NCBI RefSeq assembly: GCF_020524495.1
Contig: NZ_JAIVLB010000007.1
Location: 1-64,000, forward strand
DNA from: Bacillus stratosphericus
GTDB taxonomy: Bacteria > Bacillota > Bacilli > Bacillales > Bacillaceae
Direction of reading: 5' to 3'
DNA: 64,000 nucleotides
This document shows, piece by piece, positions 9,746 through 19,767 of the stretch. Under the pieces are notes generated by a model. The model searched no databases. It was not told the DNA's origin and saw only the letters and a list, made by a program, of their open reading frames with translations. Position numbers and translations under genes: made by a program. Position 1 is the first letter of the stretch. Each line of letters starts with the position of its first letter.

Positions 9746-10303
9746 GTGATTACCATGGATGATATCGTACGAGACGGGCATCCCGTCCTAAGACAAACCG
9801 CTGAAGCGGTCGAACTCCCGCCAACAGAGCGGGATAAACAGCAACTAGCTGACATGATCGAATTTGTCAAAAATAGTCAGGATGAAGACATTGCTGAAAA
9901 ATATGGACTAAGACCCGGCGTTGGACTAGCAGCTCCGCAAATCAATATTAGTAAACGAATGATTGCTGTTCACTGTGAGGATGAGGACGGTCATCTATAC
10001 AGCTATGCTCTTTTCAATCCTCGTATTGTCAGTCATTCAGTCAAAAGAGCTTATTTAGCTACTGGAGAAGGCTGCTTATCTGTTGATAAGTCCATCCCTG
10101 GATTTGTCCCGCGTTACGAAAAGATCAGGGTCAAGGCCTCAACGCTTGAAGGCGAATACATTGATATCCGCTTAAAGGGATTCCCAGCTATCGTCTTTCA
10201 GCATGAAATTGACCATTTAAATGGCATTATGTTTTATGATCATATTGAAAAGGATCGGCCATTCGCCGAGCCAGACAATGCTGTTGCGATTGGCAAATCT
10301 TAA
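9746..10303 (+). CDS. defB: Peptide deformylase
   Basis: Metallo-enzyme removing the N-formyl group from nascent proteins; B. subtilis YkrB/DefB is the major form. It has 185 residues and all three type-2 PDF motifs: GVGLAAPQ (58-65), EGCLS and HEIDHLNG, giving the Cys and two His metal ligands. The start is GTG 9746, which gives [13 protein letters not shown] as in B. subtilis, with TAGGAGTG 7-8 nt upstream; the internal ATG at 9755 is an alternative. It is convergent with ykrA and the two share a terminator. Confidence 0.95.
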   Translation: MITMDDIVRDGHPVLRQTAEAVELPPTERDKQQLADMIEFVKNSQDEDIAEKYGLRPGVGLAAPQINISKRMIAVHCEDEDGHLYSYALFNPRIVSHSVKRAYLATGEGCLSVDKSIPGFVPRYEKIRVKASTLEGEYIDIRLKGFPAIVFQHEIDHLNGIMFYDHIEKDRPFAEPDNAVAIGKS

Positions 10304-10306
10304 TGA

Positions 10307-10342
10307 AAAGAAGACCCAACAATCAACGGGTCTTCTTTTTTC
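10307..10342. terminator. Bidirectional terminator between defB and ykrA
   Basis: Stem AAGAAGACCC / GGGTCTTCTT with T-runs on both strands, located between the two convergent genes. Confidence 0.9.
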
Positions 10343-11120
10343 ATTCTTCAATGAAGCCTAATTCGGTTACTGCATGGAATATGCCGTCCTCATCCACTCG
10401 TTTCGTCACAAAATCAGCCAATGCTTTTAATTCACTCACGGCATTTCCCATGGCAACGCCTGTTCCAACAAACGAAATCATTTCTCTATCGTTCAGTCCG
10501 TCTCCAAAAGCAACCGTATCCTTTTGATCGTAAGGCAGTCTTTCAATGACTCTTTTAATTCCTTCGGCTTTTGATCCGCCTTTTGGCAAGACGTCTGTTG
10601 ACAGCTCGTGCCATCTGACAAGGTCAATCCCTTTACGGAGTGCCTCATATTGATTTTCCTCTTCTGCCTTACAGAATAGAAGCATCTGATAAATCTCATT
10701 TTCTTTAAAGAAAGACAAATCATGCTCGGGATGCTCTGCTTTTAAGGTTCCGATCCCTTCATGGATAAACGGATGATTCGGGACAGAGGCCTTCATCGTT
10801 TCTTCCCCCATAAAAACAAGCGGGTGATCATGATCATCCGCAGTCTCGTATATTTGCTCCATCAGCTTCTGTTTGAGCGGGTTACGGTAAATGACTTGTC
10901 CTTCATACATGACATATTGACCGTTATAAGCAATAAATGAGTCAAGCGCTAATTCTTCTAAAATAGGTTGAATCAGAAAAGGCGAACGGCCGGATGCAAT
11001 GAATAGATGATGCCCTTTTTCTTTTAATAAACGAACAGCTCGCTTCGTTGATTGAGGTATTTTTTTATCATGATCATATAAAGTTCCGTCGATATCAAAG
11101 AAGATAATTTTTTTATTCAT
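10341..11120 (-). CDS. ykrA: YkrA, Cof-type HAD-superfamily phosphatase
   Basis: A 259-residue hydrolase with HAD motif I FFDIDGTLYD (nucleophile Asp at about 9), motif II SGR in LFIASGRSP, a conserved Lys in LPKGGSKAEGIK and motif IV GDGLNDREM. The central cap region is of the C2 (Cof) type. Such enzymes dephosphorylate small phospho-sugars or nucleotides in the cytoplasm; the substrate is not evident. It is divergent from the rpoY-rnjA region. Confidence 0.9.
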   Translation of the reverse strand: MNKKIIFFDIDGTLYDHDKKIPQSTKRAVRLLKEKGHHLFIASGRSPFLIQPILEELALDSFIAYNGQYVMYEGQVIYRNPLKQKLMEQIYETADDHDHPLVFMGEETMKASVPNHPFIHEGIGTLKAEHPEHDLSFFKENEIYQMLLFCKAEEENQYEALRKGIDLVRWHELSTDVLPKGGSKAEGIKRVIERLPYDQKDTVAFGDGLNDREMISFVGTGVAMGNAVSELKALADFVTKRVDEDGIFHAVTELGFIEE

Positions 11121-11331
11121 ATCTCGTCACCTGTCTCTCGTTATGTATACCCTATCCCCTTCATCATACAGAAAGATTCCCGCTGACGAAACCACTTCCT
11201 TTTAAAAGCCCATTTCCCACATATAACCATGTAACATTTAATGGAAACATCATATAATACAAGTATAAAGAGAGAACGGAATTCGCTGTTTCATATAACC
11301 TTAACCTCATACTGAAAGGAGGCGACCTGTG

Positions 11332-11403
11332 ATGCTTCGTCGTCTGCGTAAGAAAATTCGAAGACAATGGAAGGACATGCTTCGTAAAAAATCGATTGCT
11401 TAA
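11332..11403 (+). CDS. Arg/Lys-rich 23-residue peptide upstream of rpoY
   Basis: A tiny frame with a near-perfect AAAGGAGG ribosome site (11315-11322) encodes MLRRLRKKIRRQWKDMLRKK plus three residues. A GTG one codon upstream is an equally spaced start. It is strongly basic, with 11-12 Arg/Lys of 23, and helical. It lies 117 bp before rpoY and is followed by a weak hairpin and T-run (about 11403-11443). I do not recognise it. It may be a translated leader peptide for the rpoY-rnjA transcript or an independent small basic protein. The quality of the ribosome site argues for real translation. Confidence 0.55.
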   Translation: MLRRLRKKIRRQWKDMLRKKSIA

Positions 11404-11520
11404 AAGGATCTTCCGTACATTTGCTGAAGGTACTTTTTTCTCTGAGACTTTTCTTATGCGCGTTTTTTTAATATAATAGAATAAGCGAGTGTAACATACG
11501 GTATTTAAGGAGAGATTTGG

Positions 11521-11730
11521 ATGATATATAAGGTATTCTTTCAAGCAAGTACTACGGAGGTACCTGTAAGAGAAAACACAGATTCACTATACGTTGAGGC
11601 GGTTTCTGAAAGAGACGTACGCGAAAAGTTGAAAAAACATAACTACAATATTGAATTCATTCAGCCTGTAGACGGTGCTTTTTTAGACTATGAACGAGAA
11701 AGTGAAAATTTTAAAGTATTGGAGCTATGA
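11521..11730 (+). CDS. rpoY: RNA polymerase epsilon subunit RpoY
   Basis: A 69-residue protein nearly identical in pattern to B. subtilis YkzG/RpoY (IYKVFFQ start, [29 protein letters not shown]). It binds core RNA polymerase in Firmicutes. Ribosome site AAGGAGAG. It overlaps the region of the rnjA start and is co-transcribed with it, a conserved pairing. Confidence 0.95.
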   Translation: MIYKVFFQASTTEVPVRENTDSLYVEAVSERDVREKLKKHNYNIEFIQPVDGAFLDYERESENFKVLEL

Positions 11731-11735
11731 GAGGA

Positions 11736-13403
11736 ATGAAATTTGTTAAAAACGATCAGGCGGCAGTTTTTGCGCTAGGCGGATTAGGCGAGATCGGTAA
11801 AAACACGTATGGCGTTCAATTTCAAGATGAAATCATTTTAATTGATGCTGGTATTAAGTTCCCTGAAGATGAGCTTCTTGGGATTGATTACGTCATCCCT
11901 GACTATACGTATTTAGTTAAAAACGAAGATAAAATCAAAGGTCTTTTCATTACTCACGGACATGAAGACCACATCGGCGGTATCCCTTACCTTCTCAAGC
12001 AAGTAAATATTCCAGTTTACGGAGGCAAACTCGCAATCGGCCTACTTCGTAACAAATTGGAAGAGCATGGTCTACTAAGACAAACGAAGCTACACATTTT
12101 TGAAGAAGAAGATATCATTAAATTTAGGAAAACAGCTGTGTCTTTCTTTAGAACGACGCACAGTATTCCAGATTCTTATGGAATTGTCGTTAAGACACCT
12201 CCAGGTAACATCGTACATACAGGTGATTTCAAGTTTGACTTTACCCCTGTTGGCGAGCCTGCCAATTTAACGAAAATGGCTGAGATCGGTAAAGAAGGCG
12301 TTCTTTGTCTTTTATCTGACAGTACAAACAGTGAAATCCCAGAATTTACGATGTCTGAAAGACGCGTAGGTGAAAGTATTGATGACATCTTCAGAAAAGT
12401 AGATGGACGTATCATCTTTGCAACTTTTGCATCCAACATTCACAGACTTCAGCAGGTGATTGAGTCTGCTGTCGCCAACGGCCGAAAGGTAGCTGTATTC
12501 GGACGTAGTATGGAGTCTGCAATTGATATTGGACAAGAACTCGGCTATATTAAATGTCCAAAAAACACGTTCATTGAACATAATGAAATCAATCGTCTTC
12601 CAGCAAACAAAGTCACCATTCTTTGTACTGGTAGCCAAGGTGAACCGATGGCAGCTCTTTCCCGAATTGCCAACGGTACACACCGCCAGATTTCCATTAA
12701 TCTTGGAGACACTGTTGTGTTCTCATCTTCTCCGATCCCAGGTAATAATATTAGCGTAAGCCGTACCATTAACCAGCTTTATCGTGCTGGTGCTGAGGTC
12801 ATTCATGGCTCACTGAATAATATTCATACATCGGGTCACGGTGGACAGGAAGAGCAAAAGCTGATGCTCCGTTTGATTAAACCAAAATTCTTCATGCCGA
12901 TTCACGGTGAATATCGCATGCAAAAAACGCATATTAAACTTGCGAATGATTGCGGAATTCCTGAGGAAAACTGCTTTATCATGGATAACGGTGAAGTGCT
13001 TGCACTGAAAGGTGACGAAGCAAGTGTCGCTGGCAAAATTCCATCAGGCAACGTATATATCGACGGAAGCGGTATTGGCGATATCGGCAACATCGTATTA
13101 AGAGACCGCCGCATTCTTTCAGAAGAAGGTCTTGTCATTGTTGTCGTCAGCATGGACATGAAAGAATTCAAAATTTCTGCTGGTCCTGATTTAATCTCAA
13201 GAGGCTTTGTCTACATGAGAGAATCTGGAGATCTCATTAATGACGCACAGGATTTAATTTCAAAGCATCTTGAAAAAGTAATGGAACGCAAGACGACACA
13301 ATGGTCAGAAATTAAGAACGAAATTACTGACACTCTTGCACCTTTCCTTTATGAAAAAACAAGACGCCGCCCAATGATCTTACCGATTATTATGGAAGTG
13401 TAA
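11736..13403 (+). CDS. rnjA: Ribonuclease J1
   Basis: Endo/5'-exoribonuclease central to mRNA turnover. It has 555 residues with the metallo-beta-lactamase metal site HGHEDH (74-79), a beta-CASP domain in the middle and the C-terminal RNase J domain. The start is ATG 11736, giving MKFVKND as in B. subtilis; an ATG three codons earlier lies too close to the ribosome site, which is inside the rpoY end. It is essential or nearly so in bacilli and is modulated by SR1P bound to GapA, whose gene is also in this window. It ends in a strong terminator. Confidence 0.97.
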   Translation: MKFVKNDQAAVFALGGLGEIGKNTYGVQFQDEIILIDAGIKFPEDELLGIDYVIPDYTYLVKNEDKIKGLFITHGHEDHIGGIPYLLKQVNIPVYGGKLAIGLLRNKLEEHGLLRQTKLHIFEEEDIIKFRKTAVSFFRTTHSIPDSYGIVVKTPPGNIVHTGDFKFDFTPVGEPANLTKMAEIGKEGVLCLLSDSTNSEIPEFTMSERRVGESIDDIFRKVDGRIIFATFASNIHRLQQVIESAVANGRKVAVFGRSMESAIDIGQELGYIKCPKNTFIEHNEINRLPANKVTILCTGSQGEPMAALSRIANGTHRQISINLGDTVVFSSSPIPGNNISVSRTINQLYRAGAEVIHGSLNNIHTSGHGGQEEQKLMLRLIKPKFFMPIHGEYRMQKTHIKLANDCGIPEENCFIMDNGEVLALKGDEASVAGKIPSGNVYIDGSGIGDIGNIVLRDRRILSEEGLVIVVVSMDMKEFKISAGPDLISRGFVYMRESGDLINDAQDLISKHLEKVMERKTTQWSEIKNEITDTLAPFLYEKTRRRPMILPIIMEV

Positions 13404-13410
13404 TAAAAAA

Positions 13411-13446
13411 AGAGACACACGCCCTTAGGCTGTGTCTCTTTTTTTC
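13411..13446 (+). terminator. Terminator of rnjA
   Basis: Stem AGAGACACA / TGTGTCTCT with loop and a long T-run. The flanking A-run makes it usable on the minus strand for adeC as well. Confidence 0.9.
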
Positions 13447-13507
13447 GTCAATATTTAAAGAAACCACATATACGAAGATACCTGAGAATGCGGCTTCTTT
13501 CTTCATT

Positions 13508-15244
13508 TTATGATTGAATGGGAAGATGCTGAAAGCTTCTGACATCAAACAATCCCTTTGTCGTCATTTTTACATCCGGAATGACTGGAAGTGCCAAAAA
13601 GGATAACGTCAAAAATGGATTAAAGTCTAAATCGAAACCCGTTTCTTTTAACACTTCATGGAGTGCATGAAGGCTTTCTTTTACCACATGTGCGGGTTGA
13701 TCTGATAATAGACCAGAGATCGGTAATGGAAGCGTATGAAGAGGCTGTCCATCTTTTACAACGGTCAAACCACCACCAGCTTCTTTTAACGTCTCAATGG
13801 CTTTCGTCATATCATCATCATTTGTGCCGACAGCAATTAAATGATGAGAATCATGCGCTACAGTTGTTGCAATGGCACCCTTTTCTAAGCCGAACCCACT
13901 GACAATCCCTATCCCCATTTCAGATAGACCTTGATGACGTTCTACAAGCACCATTTTTAATAAATCTCTTTCTATATCACTAGTAAATTGTCCATTGATT
14001 TCTGAAGGAAATACTTGTTCTAATTTTGTTTCAAGCTGATTCGGAATAATCCGAATGACGTTCATCTTTTGATGGGCTGTCATAGGCAGTGCAAGATCTT
14101 GACCTTGAACATCCACAGCGTGTACAGATTGCAATAATACAGAACTCGGTGCAATTTTTTCTACACTTAGCTGATATTCCCCATGCTGGGAGACCAACTG
14201 TCCTGCAATAAAGACGCTTGTGATATCTACTTCTTGCAGGTTAGAAATGAGCATAAAATCCGCGTCAAAGCCTGGTGCAATCGCTCCCTTTGTTTTAAGG
14301 CCAAAACACTCTGCTGCGTTTAAACTCCCCATTTGATACGCTAAGAAGGGATTCAATCCTTCTTTGATGGACATACGTACTTGTTCATCAATACTTCCTT
14401 GAGCCATTAATTCATCTAGATGTTTATCATCGGTACAAAAGAAAAAGCGTCTCGCATTCTTCTCGTTAACAGCGGGTAAAACGTTTCTCACGTTTTTGGC
14501 GACAGACCCTTCTCTCAGCATGACATACATGCCGCGTTTTACACGTTCAAGGGCCTCCTGAGCCGTTGTCACCTCATGATCTGTTTGCACATTGGCTGTC
14601 CGGTACACGTTAATTAATCGGTCCGTTAAGCCTGCCAAATGTCCATCAATCAATTTATTCTCTTTTTGAGCATCAAGCAGTTTTTGAAGCATATCTTCTT
14701 CCGCCTGCTCCACCCCGACATAATCCATGACCTCGGCAAGACCAAGAACCTCCTTCTCTTGATAAAGAGGCTTTAAATCTTTCGCTTTTAGAGTAGCACC
14801 TGATCGTTCAAAACTGACTGCTGGCACACAGGATGGCAGCATGAAATATATATTTAAGGCAGCTTTTCTTGCTTCTTCCATCATAAAACGAATTCCTGCA
14901 ATACCTGAAACATTGGCAATTTCATGCGGGTCTGTTACGACACTTGTCACACCGTGAGGAACGACAGCTTTGGAGAATTCAACAGGGGTGACCATTGAGG
15001 ACTCGATATGAACGTGACCATCAATAAAACCAGGTACAAGCATTTGGCCAGCTGCATCTAGCTCCCGCTCTCCCTCGCACTCTCCAATTCCCACTATTTT
15101 TCCATTTTCAACAGCGACATCAGCTTCTATCCATTCCTGGTTAAACACGTCCATCACCTTCGCATGTTTAATCACTAGGGCTGCCTTTTTTCTCTTTGCA
15201 GCTACCTCAATTTGACGTCTTAAAAACTCCTTATCCAACGACAC
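13508..15244 (-). CDS. adeC: Adenine deaminase
   Basis: Amidohydrolase converting adenine to hypoxanthine plus ammonia for purine salvage. It has 578 residues, close to B. subtilis AdeC (577). Metal-binding PGFIDGHVHIESSMV lies near the N-terminus, TDPHEIANV and DGHLAG in the barrel, TDDKH further on, and FDHR-type AHDSHH in the C-terminal domain. I place the start at GTG 15244, 5 nt after GGAGG. An upstream ATG at 15322 would add 26 residues not present in AdeC. Confidence 0.93.
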   Translation of the reverse strand: MSLDKEFLRRQIEVAAKRKKAALVIKHAKVMDVFNQEWIEADVAVENGKIVGIGECEGERELDAAGQMLVPGFIDGHVHIESSMVTPVEFSKAVVPHGVTSVVTDPHEIANVSGIAGIRFMMEEARKAALNIYFMLPSCVPAVSFERSGATLKAKDLKPLYQEKEVLGLAEVMDYVGVEQAEEDMLQKLLDAQKENKLIDGHLAGLTDRLINVYRTANVQTDHEVTTAQEALERVKRGMYVMLREGSVAKNVRNVLPAVNEKNARRFFFCTDDKHLDELMAQGSIDEQVRMSIKEGLNPFLAYQMGSLNAAECFGLKTKGAIAPGFDADFMLISNLQEVDITSVFIAGQLVSQHGEYQLSVEKIAPSSVLLQSVHAVDVQGQDLALPMTAHQKMNVIRIIPNQLETKLEQVFPSEINGQFTSDIERDLLKMVLVERHQGLSEMGIGIVSGFGLEKGAIATTVAHDSHHLIAVGTNDDDMTKAIETLKEAGGGLTVVKDGQPLHTLPLPISGLLSDQPAHVVKESLHALHEVLKETGFDLDFNPFLTLSFLALPVIPDVKMTTKGLFDVRSFQHLPIQS

Positions 15245-15484
15245 TGCCTCCTCCAAGTTAACAATATAATGTTTCTTATCGTAAACGAATCTGTTTGCCC
15301 AGTCAATGACATTTAGAGACAATCAACCTTATAAAAGGGCTGATTTTTATTTCTCAATATGTGATAATTACATGAAAAATGTTGCTGATCACTTTTGCTC
15401 TTTTCATTCCTTTTTCTAAAAAAATAAACTCCTTTCACTTTCTTTCTCACCCTTTACTGTCCATTTGTTATGTACACATTCATA

Positions 15485-15511
15485 TAAAAAACACCCCTTT
15501 TCGGAGTGCTT
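15485..15511 (-). terminator. Terminator of ktrC
   Basis: On the minus strand GCACTCC-GAAA-GGGGTG is followed by TTTTTT, immediately after the ktrC stop. Confidence 0.75.
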
Positions 15512-16178
15512 AATTTTCGTTCTGCATTTCTCGTTTTTCAAAGCGTCCAATATCTGCTACTGATCCAATGACGATGAGAACATCCTCTTTTTGTATCATT
15601 TCATCAGCTAACGGTGAAACAATGACTTCTTTCCCACGCTTAATCGCCACAATATTGATGCCGTATCTCGCTCTAATATCGAGATCCAAAAGAGTATGCC
15701 CTGCAAGTCTGGTGTTTGCAACGATTTCAATGAGACTATACTCATCTGACAACTCTAAATAATCCAGCACATTGTTGGAAATGATTTTATGTGCAATCCG
15801 TTTGCCCATATCTCGCTCTGGATGAACAATGCGATCCGCCCCAATTTTGTTGAGTACCTTTTCATGATAGTCATTTTGTGCTTTCACTGTAACCATTTTG
15901 ACGCCAAGCTCTTTCAGCATAATGGTTGTTAAAATACTTGCCTGAATATTCTCTCCAATAGCGACGATGACATGATCAAAATTGCGAATCCCTAGATTTT
16001 TTAAAACCGATTCATCCGTTGAATCACCGATCACCGCATGTGACGCAATTTTAGCGTATTCGTTCACTCGGTCTTCATTCATATCCATGGCCATTACTTC
16101 AAGTCCTTCTTCACTCAGCGCCTTGCAAATACTTCCTCCAAACCGTCCAAGACCAATGACTGCATATTCCTTTTTCAT
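15510..16178 (-). CDS. ktrC: KtrC, RCK regulatory subunit of potassium uptake
   Basis: A 222-residue cytoplasmic gating subunit that pairs with the KtrD-type membrane channel. The N-terminal RCK_N domain has the nucleotide-binding GLGRFGGSICKALSEEG (about 8-24) and acidic DMNEDRV. The C-terminal RCK_C domain (about 135-215) binds c-di-AMP in relatives and contains IRARYGINIVAIKRG. In B. subtilis its expression is under the c-di-AMP-sensing ydaO-type network only for other ktr genes; no riboswitch is seen here. Confidence 0.94.
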   Translation of the reverse strand: MKKEYAVIGLGRFGGSICKALSEEGLEVMAMDMNEDRVNEYAKIASHAVIGDSTDESVLKNLGIRNFDHVIVAIGENIQASILTTIMLKELGVKMVTVKAQNDYHEKVLNKIGADRIVHPERDMGKRIAHKIISNNVLDYLELSDEYSLIEIVANTRLAGHTLLDLDIRARYGINIVAIKRGKEVIVSPLADEMIQKEDVLIVIGSVADIGRFEKREMQNEN

Positions 16179-16254
16179 GTTCTGACTCCTTTTATATCAC
16201 TTACCATGCATTTTACTATGATTTGATTAATGAATCCATAGAAAACGAATTTTT

Positions 16255-16668
16255 TTACGGAAACGCCTCACTTAAATAGAGGTCTGCTCCTTTTTCTATC
16301 TCGATACGATAATGACCTGGCCGAGCGATTTCTTCACTTTTTTGTAAGACGAGAAAAGTTAAGCCGTCGTCATATATTTGATTACCTATTTTGACATCGA
16401 CAAAAGCTGGAAGATATGTGCCCTCATATACGCCCTCTCGTTTGTACAAATACCTATCAAAGGGCACCTCATATAGAACACCCTCAGTTTCTCCCCCGTC
16501 TTCTACCATATCCGCTCGTAATCCATGAGGTCGCACCAATGATCAGTCATGACATCTATTTCCTGCATGTCATCACCCTCCTCTAGCTCGTCTATCTTAT
16601 TAACGTCAAATACGCCTCGTGATGCTCTTCATGTTTAAAAGCGTTCCATATACAAATAAAGTCTTCAT
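16255..16668 (-). pseudogene. ykqA: Broken ykqA, gamma-glutamylcyclotransferase-like
   Basis: An intact start region at 16668 reads MKTLFVYGTLLN, the GGCT-family N-terminus, then shifts frame at an AAA run. The next frame continues HEEHHEAYLTLI before a stop, a third frame follows, and a last 94-residue frame (ending 16255) encodes the C-terminal part with GGETEGVLYEVPFDRYLYKR. The total span of 414 bp is about half of B. subtilis ykqA, so an internal deletion accompanies at least two frameshifts. It sits between kinC and ktrC exactly as in B. subtilis. A functional product is unlikely, though the last frame could still be translated. Confidence 0.8.
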
Positions 16669-16680
16669 CGTCATCACAAA

Positions 16681-17991
16681 TCAAGTCCTTTCGCCTTGCT
16701 TCTGTCTACTCTTTTGATACACAGGTAAATAAATATGAAAGGCTGTGCCTTTTCCTAGCTCACTAGATACATCCATTCTTCCGTGATGATCCTTTAAAAT
16801 CGTCGCACATATGGTCAGACCAAGTCCTGTCCCTTCTTTTTTGGTTGAGAAGAACGGGTCATATATTTTCTGAATATCCTCTTCAGACATCCCTTTTCCT
16901 TCATCTTGAATGGTAATTTCCCATTCATTCATCATTTTTTCTGTTGATATGTATATGCAGCCCCCCTCAGGCATCGCTTCAATGGCATTTTTAATTAAAT
17001 TAATGAATAACTGCTTCATTTGATTGGCGTCTGCTAAGATAACCCCAGCATCCTGCTTTTTAAATGGCTGCTTGAGATCAATATTAGAAAGAACTGCATT
17101 TGTTTTTAAAAGGGTAATGACCTGTTCTAACAGCTCATGAAGCTGTACTTCTTGGAAGTTGACCGATTGAGGCTTTGCTAACACAAGCAACTCACTTAAA
17201 ACAAAATCAATCCGTTTAATTTCTGAAAAGATAATGTCAAAATAATCGGTTCTTTCGGGATATTGTGTTTTCATCAGCTGCAAAAATCCGTTGACTGATG
17301 TGAGTGGATTTCTGACTTCATGGGCAATCCCAGCAGCTATTTGTCCTGCAACCGCTAGCTTTTGTGCCTGCATTTGCAATTGCTGATTAGATCTTTCAAG
17401 CTCGAGCTTTGCCTGCTTTTGTTTCGTGATATCAGCAACTGTTCCAATGCCACCAGTAAACTGATGCTGCTCATCAAAGTAGAGCTTATAATGAACGTCA
17501 CCCCATACCTTCTTTCCGTCTTTATGGAGAAGCTGCAGTTCAACTCGCCCCTCATCCTTATGCTCTTTTATAACAGATAACAAATGCTGTACGACATGCT
17601 CTTCCTGATTAAAGTACTGATTGTACATCGTCCCAAGACATTCCTCTATGTCGTAACCCGTCATTTGTTTCCATGCTTGATTTAAGAATACGATTTGACC
17701 CTTTTCATTTGTTTCAAAGACGATTTCTTGCAAGTTATCTGTAATTCGATTCAGCCGCTCTGTCAGTTCATGAGCTTCTTTCTCTCTTTTGTTTAAATCC
17801 GACACAAGTAAATTTAACCGGTCCACATAGCCTGAGAAGATCCAAATACCAGCTAAAACAACGACAGTGAAGGCTAGATCGAACGGCCAATTAATGTGAT
17901 AGCCGCCTAGATAATAAAAGAAATCCCAGCTTAAAATTAAGATAAATGCAAGAGCAGATAACACGATCCGCACTTGGTATGTTTTGTTCAA
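16681..17991 (-). CDS. kinC: Sporulation/biofilm sensor histidine kinase KinC
   Basis: A 436-residue membrane kinase feeding the Spo0A phosphorelay. The start is TTG 17991, 6 nt after AAGGTGG, giving MNKTYQVRIV as in the B. subtilis KinC opening. An ATG 17 codons upstream lacks a ribosome site. Order: two transmembrane helices within the first 75 residues, a coiled segment, a PAS/PAC domain (about 90-215), the dimerisation/phosphoacceptor helix GIAHEVRNPLTSVNGF, and the HATPase domain with NLIKNAIEAMPEGG and GTGLGLTIC. It lies next to abh, a related transition-state gene. Confidence 0.93.
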   Translation of the reverse strand: MNKTYQVRIVLSALAFILILSWDFFYYLGGYHINWPFDLAFTVVVLAGIWIFSGYVDRLNLLVSDLNKREKEAHELTERLNRITDNLQEIVFETNEKGQIVFLNQAWKQMTGYDIEECLGTMYNQYFNQEEHVVQHLLSVIKEHKDEGRVELQLLHKDGKKVWGDVHYKLYFDEQHQFTGGIGTVADITKQKQAKLELERSNQQLQMQAQKLAVAGQIAAGIAHEVRNPLTSVNGFLQLMKTQYPERTDYFDIIFSEIKRIDFVLSELLVLAKPQSVNFQEVQLHELLEQVITLLKTNAVLSNIDLKQPFKKQDAGVILADANQMKQLFINLIKNAIEAMPEGGCIYISTEKMMNEWEITIQDEGKGMSEEDIQKIYDPFFSTKKEGTGLGLTICATILKDHHGRMDVSSELGKGTAFHIYLPVYQKSRQKQGERT

Positions 17992-18088
17992 ATGATTCCA
18001 CCTTCCGCCCTGAGATTCTTTGTCAATTGTACCATTTTCCACTTGATTTTTGAGGGTGATGCGGCATTTTTAAGAAACTTTTCAGAAA

Positions 18089-18132
18089 AAATAGCCTGTT
18101 CTCAGCCAAAGGAAGAGAGCAGGCTATTTTTA
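18089..18132 (-). terminator. Terminator of abh
   Basis: The inverted repeat AAATAGCCTG(C/T)TCTC ... GAGCAGGCTATTTTT lies between abh and kinC. Read on the minus strand it follows abh with a U-tract. Confidence 0.85.
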
Positions 18133-18133
18133 T

Positions 18134-18412
18134 TTACTGCTCAAGGGCTTCTTGAAGCTCTTTTAGCAGTCGTTCTGCGCCTTCAGCGCTTAATGTGATT
18201 TGACCATTTCCATATTGCTGATTCTTAGAAGTAATTTCACCAGTCATGAGACAAACGCCTTGAGGCTGATATTTTTTCAAGACGATTTTCTCTCCATTTA
18301 TAAAAAATTCCATACTGTCTTTAATTGCGATATCAAGTGCTCTTCTCAGTTCGATTGGCATGACAATACGCCCTAGTTCATCTACTTTTCTTACGACTCC
18401 GATAGATTTCAA
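18134..18412 (-). CDS. abh: Transition-state regulator Abh (AbrB paralogue)
   Basis: A 92-residue DNA-binding protein. The N-terminal swapped-hairpin AbrB domain reads GVVRKVDELGRIVMPIELRR (4-23), matching Abh/AbrB almost residue for residue. The C-terminal multimerisation domain follows (VCLMTGEITSKNQQYGNG). It controls antimicrobial and biofilm genes; sigma-X controls it in B. subtilis. It is divergent from mreBH across a 275-bp region. The anti-AbrB peptide AbbA is encoded elsewhere in this window. Confidence 0.95.
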   Translation of the reverse strand: MKSIGVVRKVDELGRIVMPIELRRALDIAIKDSMEFFINGEKIVLKKYQPQGVCLMTGEITSKNQQYGNGQITLSAEGAERLLKELQEALEQ

Positions 18413-18607
18413 TTTCGTTCCCTCTTTCTTTCGTTAGCTCAAGATCAATCTGTTTTTCACCAATTGATATATCGTAGACGTAAGAGGCTCTCAAAAGGTT
18501 TCTTCTACTTAAAAAATTTTTCCATAAAAGAAAAAACAAAGGGAAAATTTATTGTGATTGTCAAAATGAGACTTCAATTTTACAGATTCATTTCAAGATC
18601 ATCACAA

Positions 18608-18636
18608 ACCCCCACAAATGACCTCTATCCTTTGAA
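18608..18636 (+). promoter_or_regulatory. Candidate sigma-I promoter of mreBH
   Basis: ACCCCC (18608-18613) resembles the sigma-I -35, with TGAA (18633-18636) at the place of the CGAA -10 and a 19-nt spacer. B. subtilis mreBH is heat-induced through sigma-I. The -10 has one mismatch, so this is a candidate only. The rest of the abh-mreBH gap is AT-rich without other features I can name. Confidence 0.5.
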
Positions 18637-18687
18637 CTTTTAAATGTAAATTGATTAAAACAGTAAAAATAGAGATTGGGTGAAAAC

Positions 18688-19695
18688 ATGTTTCAACATG
18701 CCGAAATTGGAATTGATTTAGGAACAGCTAACATATTGGTTTATAGTAAAAACAAGGGAATTATTCTAAATGAACCTTCCGTTGTTGCAGTAGATACAGA
18801 AACAAAGACTGTGCTTGCAGTCGGCGCAGAAGCAAAAGCGATGATTGGGAAAACACCTGGAAAAATTGTGGCACTTCGCCCGATGAAAGACGGTGTCATC
18901 GCTGATTATGATATGACAACAGATTTACTCAAACAAATCATGAAAAAAGCAGGGAAAAATATTGGGTTTACCTATAGAAAGCCGACCGTGGTTGTATGCA
19001 CACCTTCTGGTTCAACAGCTGTCGAACGCCACGCGATCAGCGATGCTGTGAAGAATTGCGGGGCAAAGCATGTGCATTTAATTGAAGAACCTGTCGCAGC
19101 TGCAATCGGCGCTGATCTACCAGTAGACGAGCCTGTTGCGAACGTCATTGTAGATATTGGCGGGGGAACAACAGAAGTGGCAATCATTTCATTTGGCGGT
19201 GTTGTCTCTTGTCATTCCATTCGTATTGGCGGAGATCAGCTGGATGAAGATATCATTACGTTTGTGAGAAAGAAATACAATCTACTGATTGGAGAGCGGA
19301 CAGCTGAGCAGGTGAAAATAGAGATTGGTTATGGACTTATTGAGCATGATCCTGAATCATTAGAGGTGCGTGGACGGGATCTTGTCACAGGTCTTCCAAA
19401 AACGATTACACTTGAATCTCATGAAATTCAAGACGCCATGAGAGAATCACTTCTCCATATTTTAGAGGCGATTCGTGCCACGTTAGAGGACAGCCCTCCA
19501 GAACTGAGTGGCGATATCGTAGACCGCGGCGTGATTTTAACCGGCGGCGGTGCTCTTTTAAATGGGATTCAAGAATGGCTCTCCCAAGAAATTGTTGTTC
19601 CAGTTCATATTGCGGCAAATCCACTTGAATCTGTAGCCATTGGAACGGGTCGTTCATTAGAAGTTATCGACAAATTGCAAAAAACGTTAAAATAA
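18688..19695 (+). CDS. mreBH: MreBH, actin-like rod-shape protein
   Basis: A 335-residue cytoskeletal ATPase that positions the lytic enzyme LytE and lateral-wall synthesis in B. subtilis. It has the actin-fold phosphate-1 motif [19 protein letters not shown] (7-25), phosphate-2 [14 protein letters not shown] and adenosine-binding [13 protein letters not shown] use ATG 18688, matching the B. subtilis MFQ start with GATTGGGTG upstream; an ATG four codons earlier has no site. ykpC follows. Confidence 0.96.
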   Translation: MFQHAEIGIDLGTANILVYSKNKGIILNEPSVVAVDTETKTVLAVGAEAKAMIGKTPGKIVALRPMKDGVIADYDMTTDLLKQIMKKAGKNIGFTYRKPTVVVCTPSGSTAVERHAISDAVKNCGAKHVHLIEEPVAAAIGADLPVDEPVANVIVDIGGGTTEVAIISFGGVVSCHSIRIGGDQLDEDIITFVRKKYNLLIGERTAEQVKIEIGYGLIEHDPESLEVRGRDLVTGLPKTITLESHEIQDAMRESLLHILEAIRATLEDSPPELSGDIVDRGVILTGGGALLNGIQEWLSQEIVVPVHIAANPLESVAIGTGRSLEVIDKLQKTLK

Positions 19696-19767
19696 TCTTC
19701 TTTTTCTACTTCTTTTTTCATCATTTCGATCATATCGTGAAATGGATAAACGTGAAGGAGGAAGAAC

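Noticed and set aside
15323-15500. Purine riboswitch upstream of adeC
   Set aside because: The leader is short and lacks the conserved loop and core sequences of the class.
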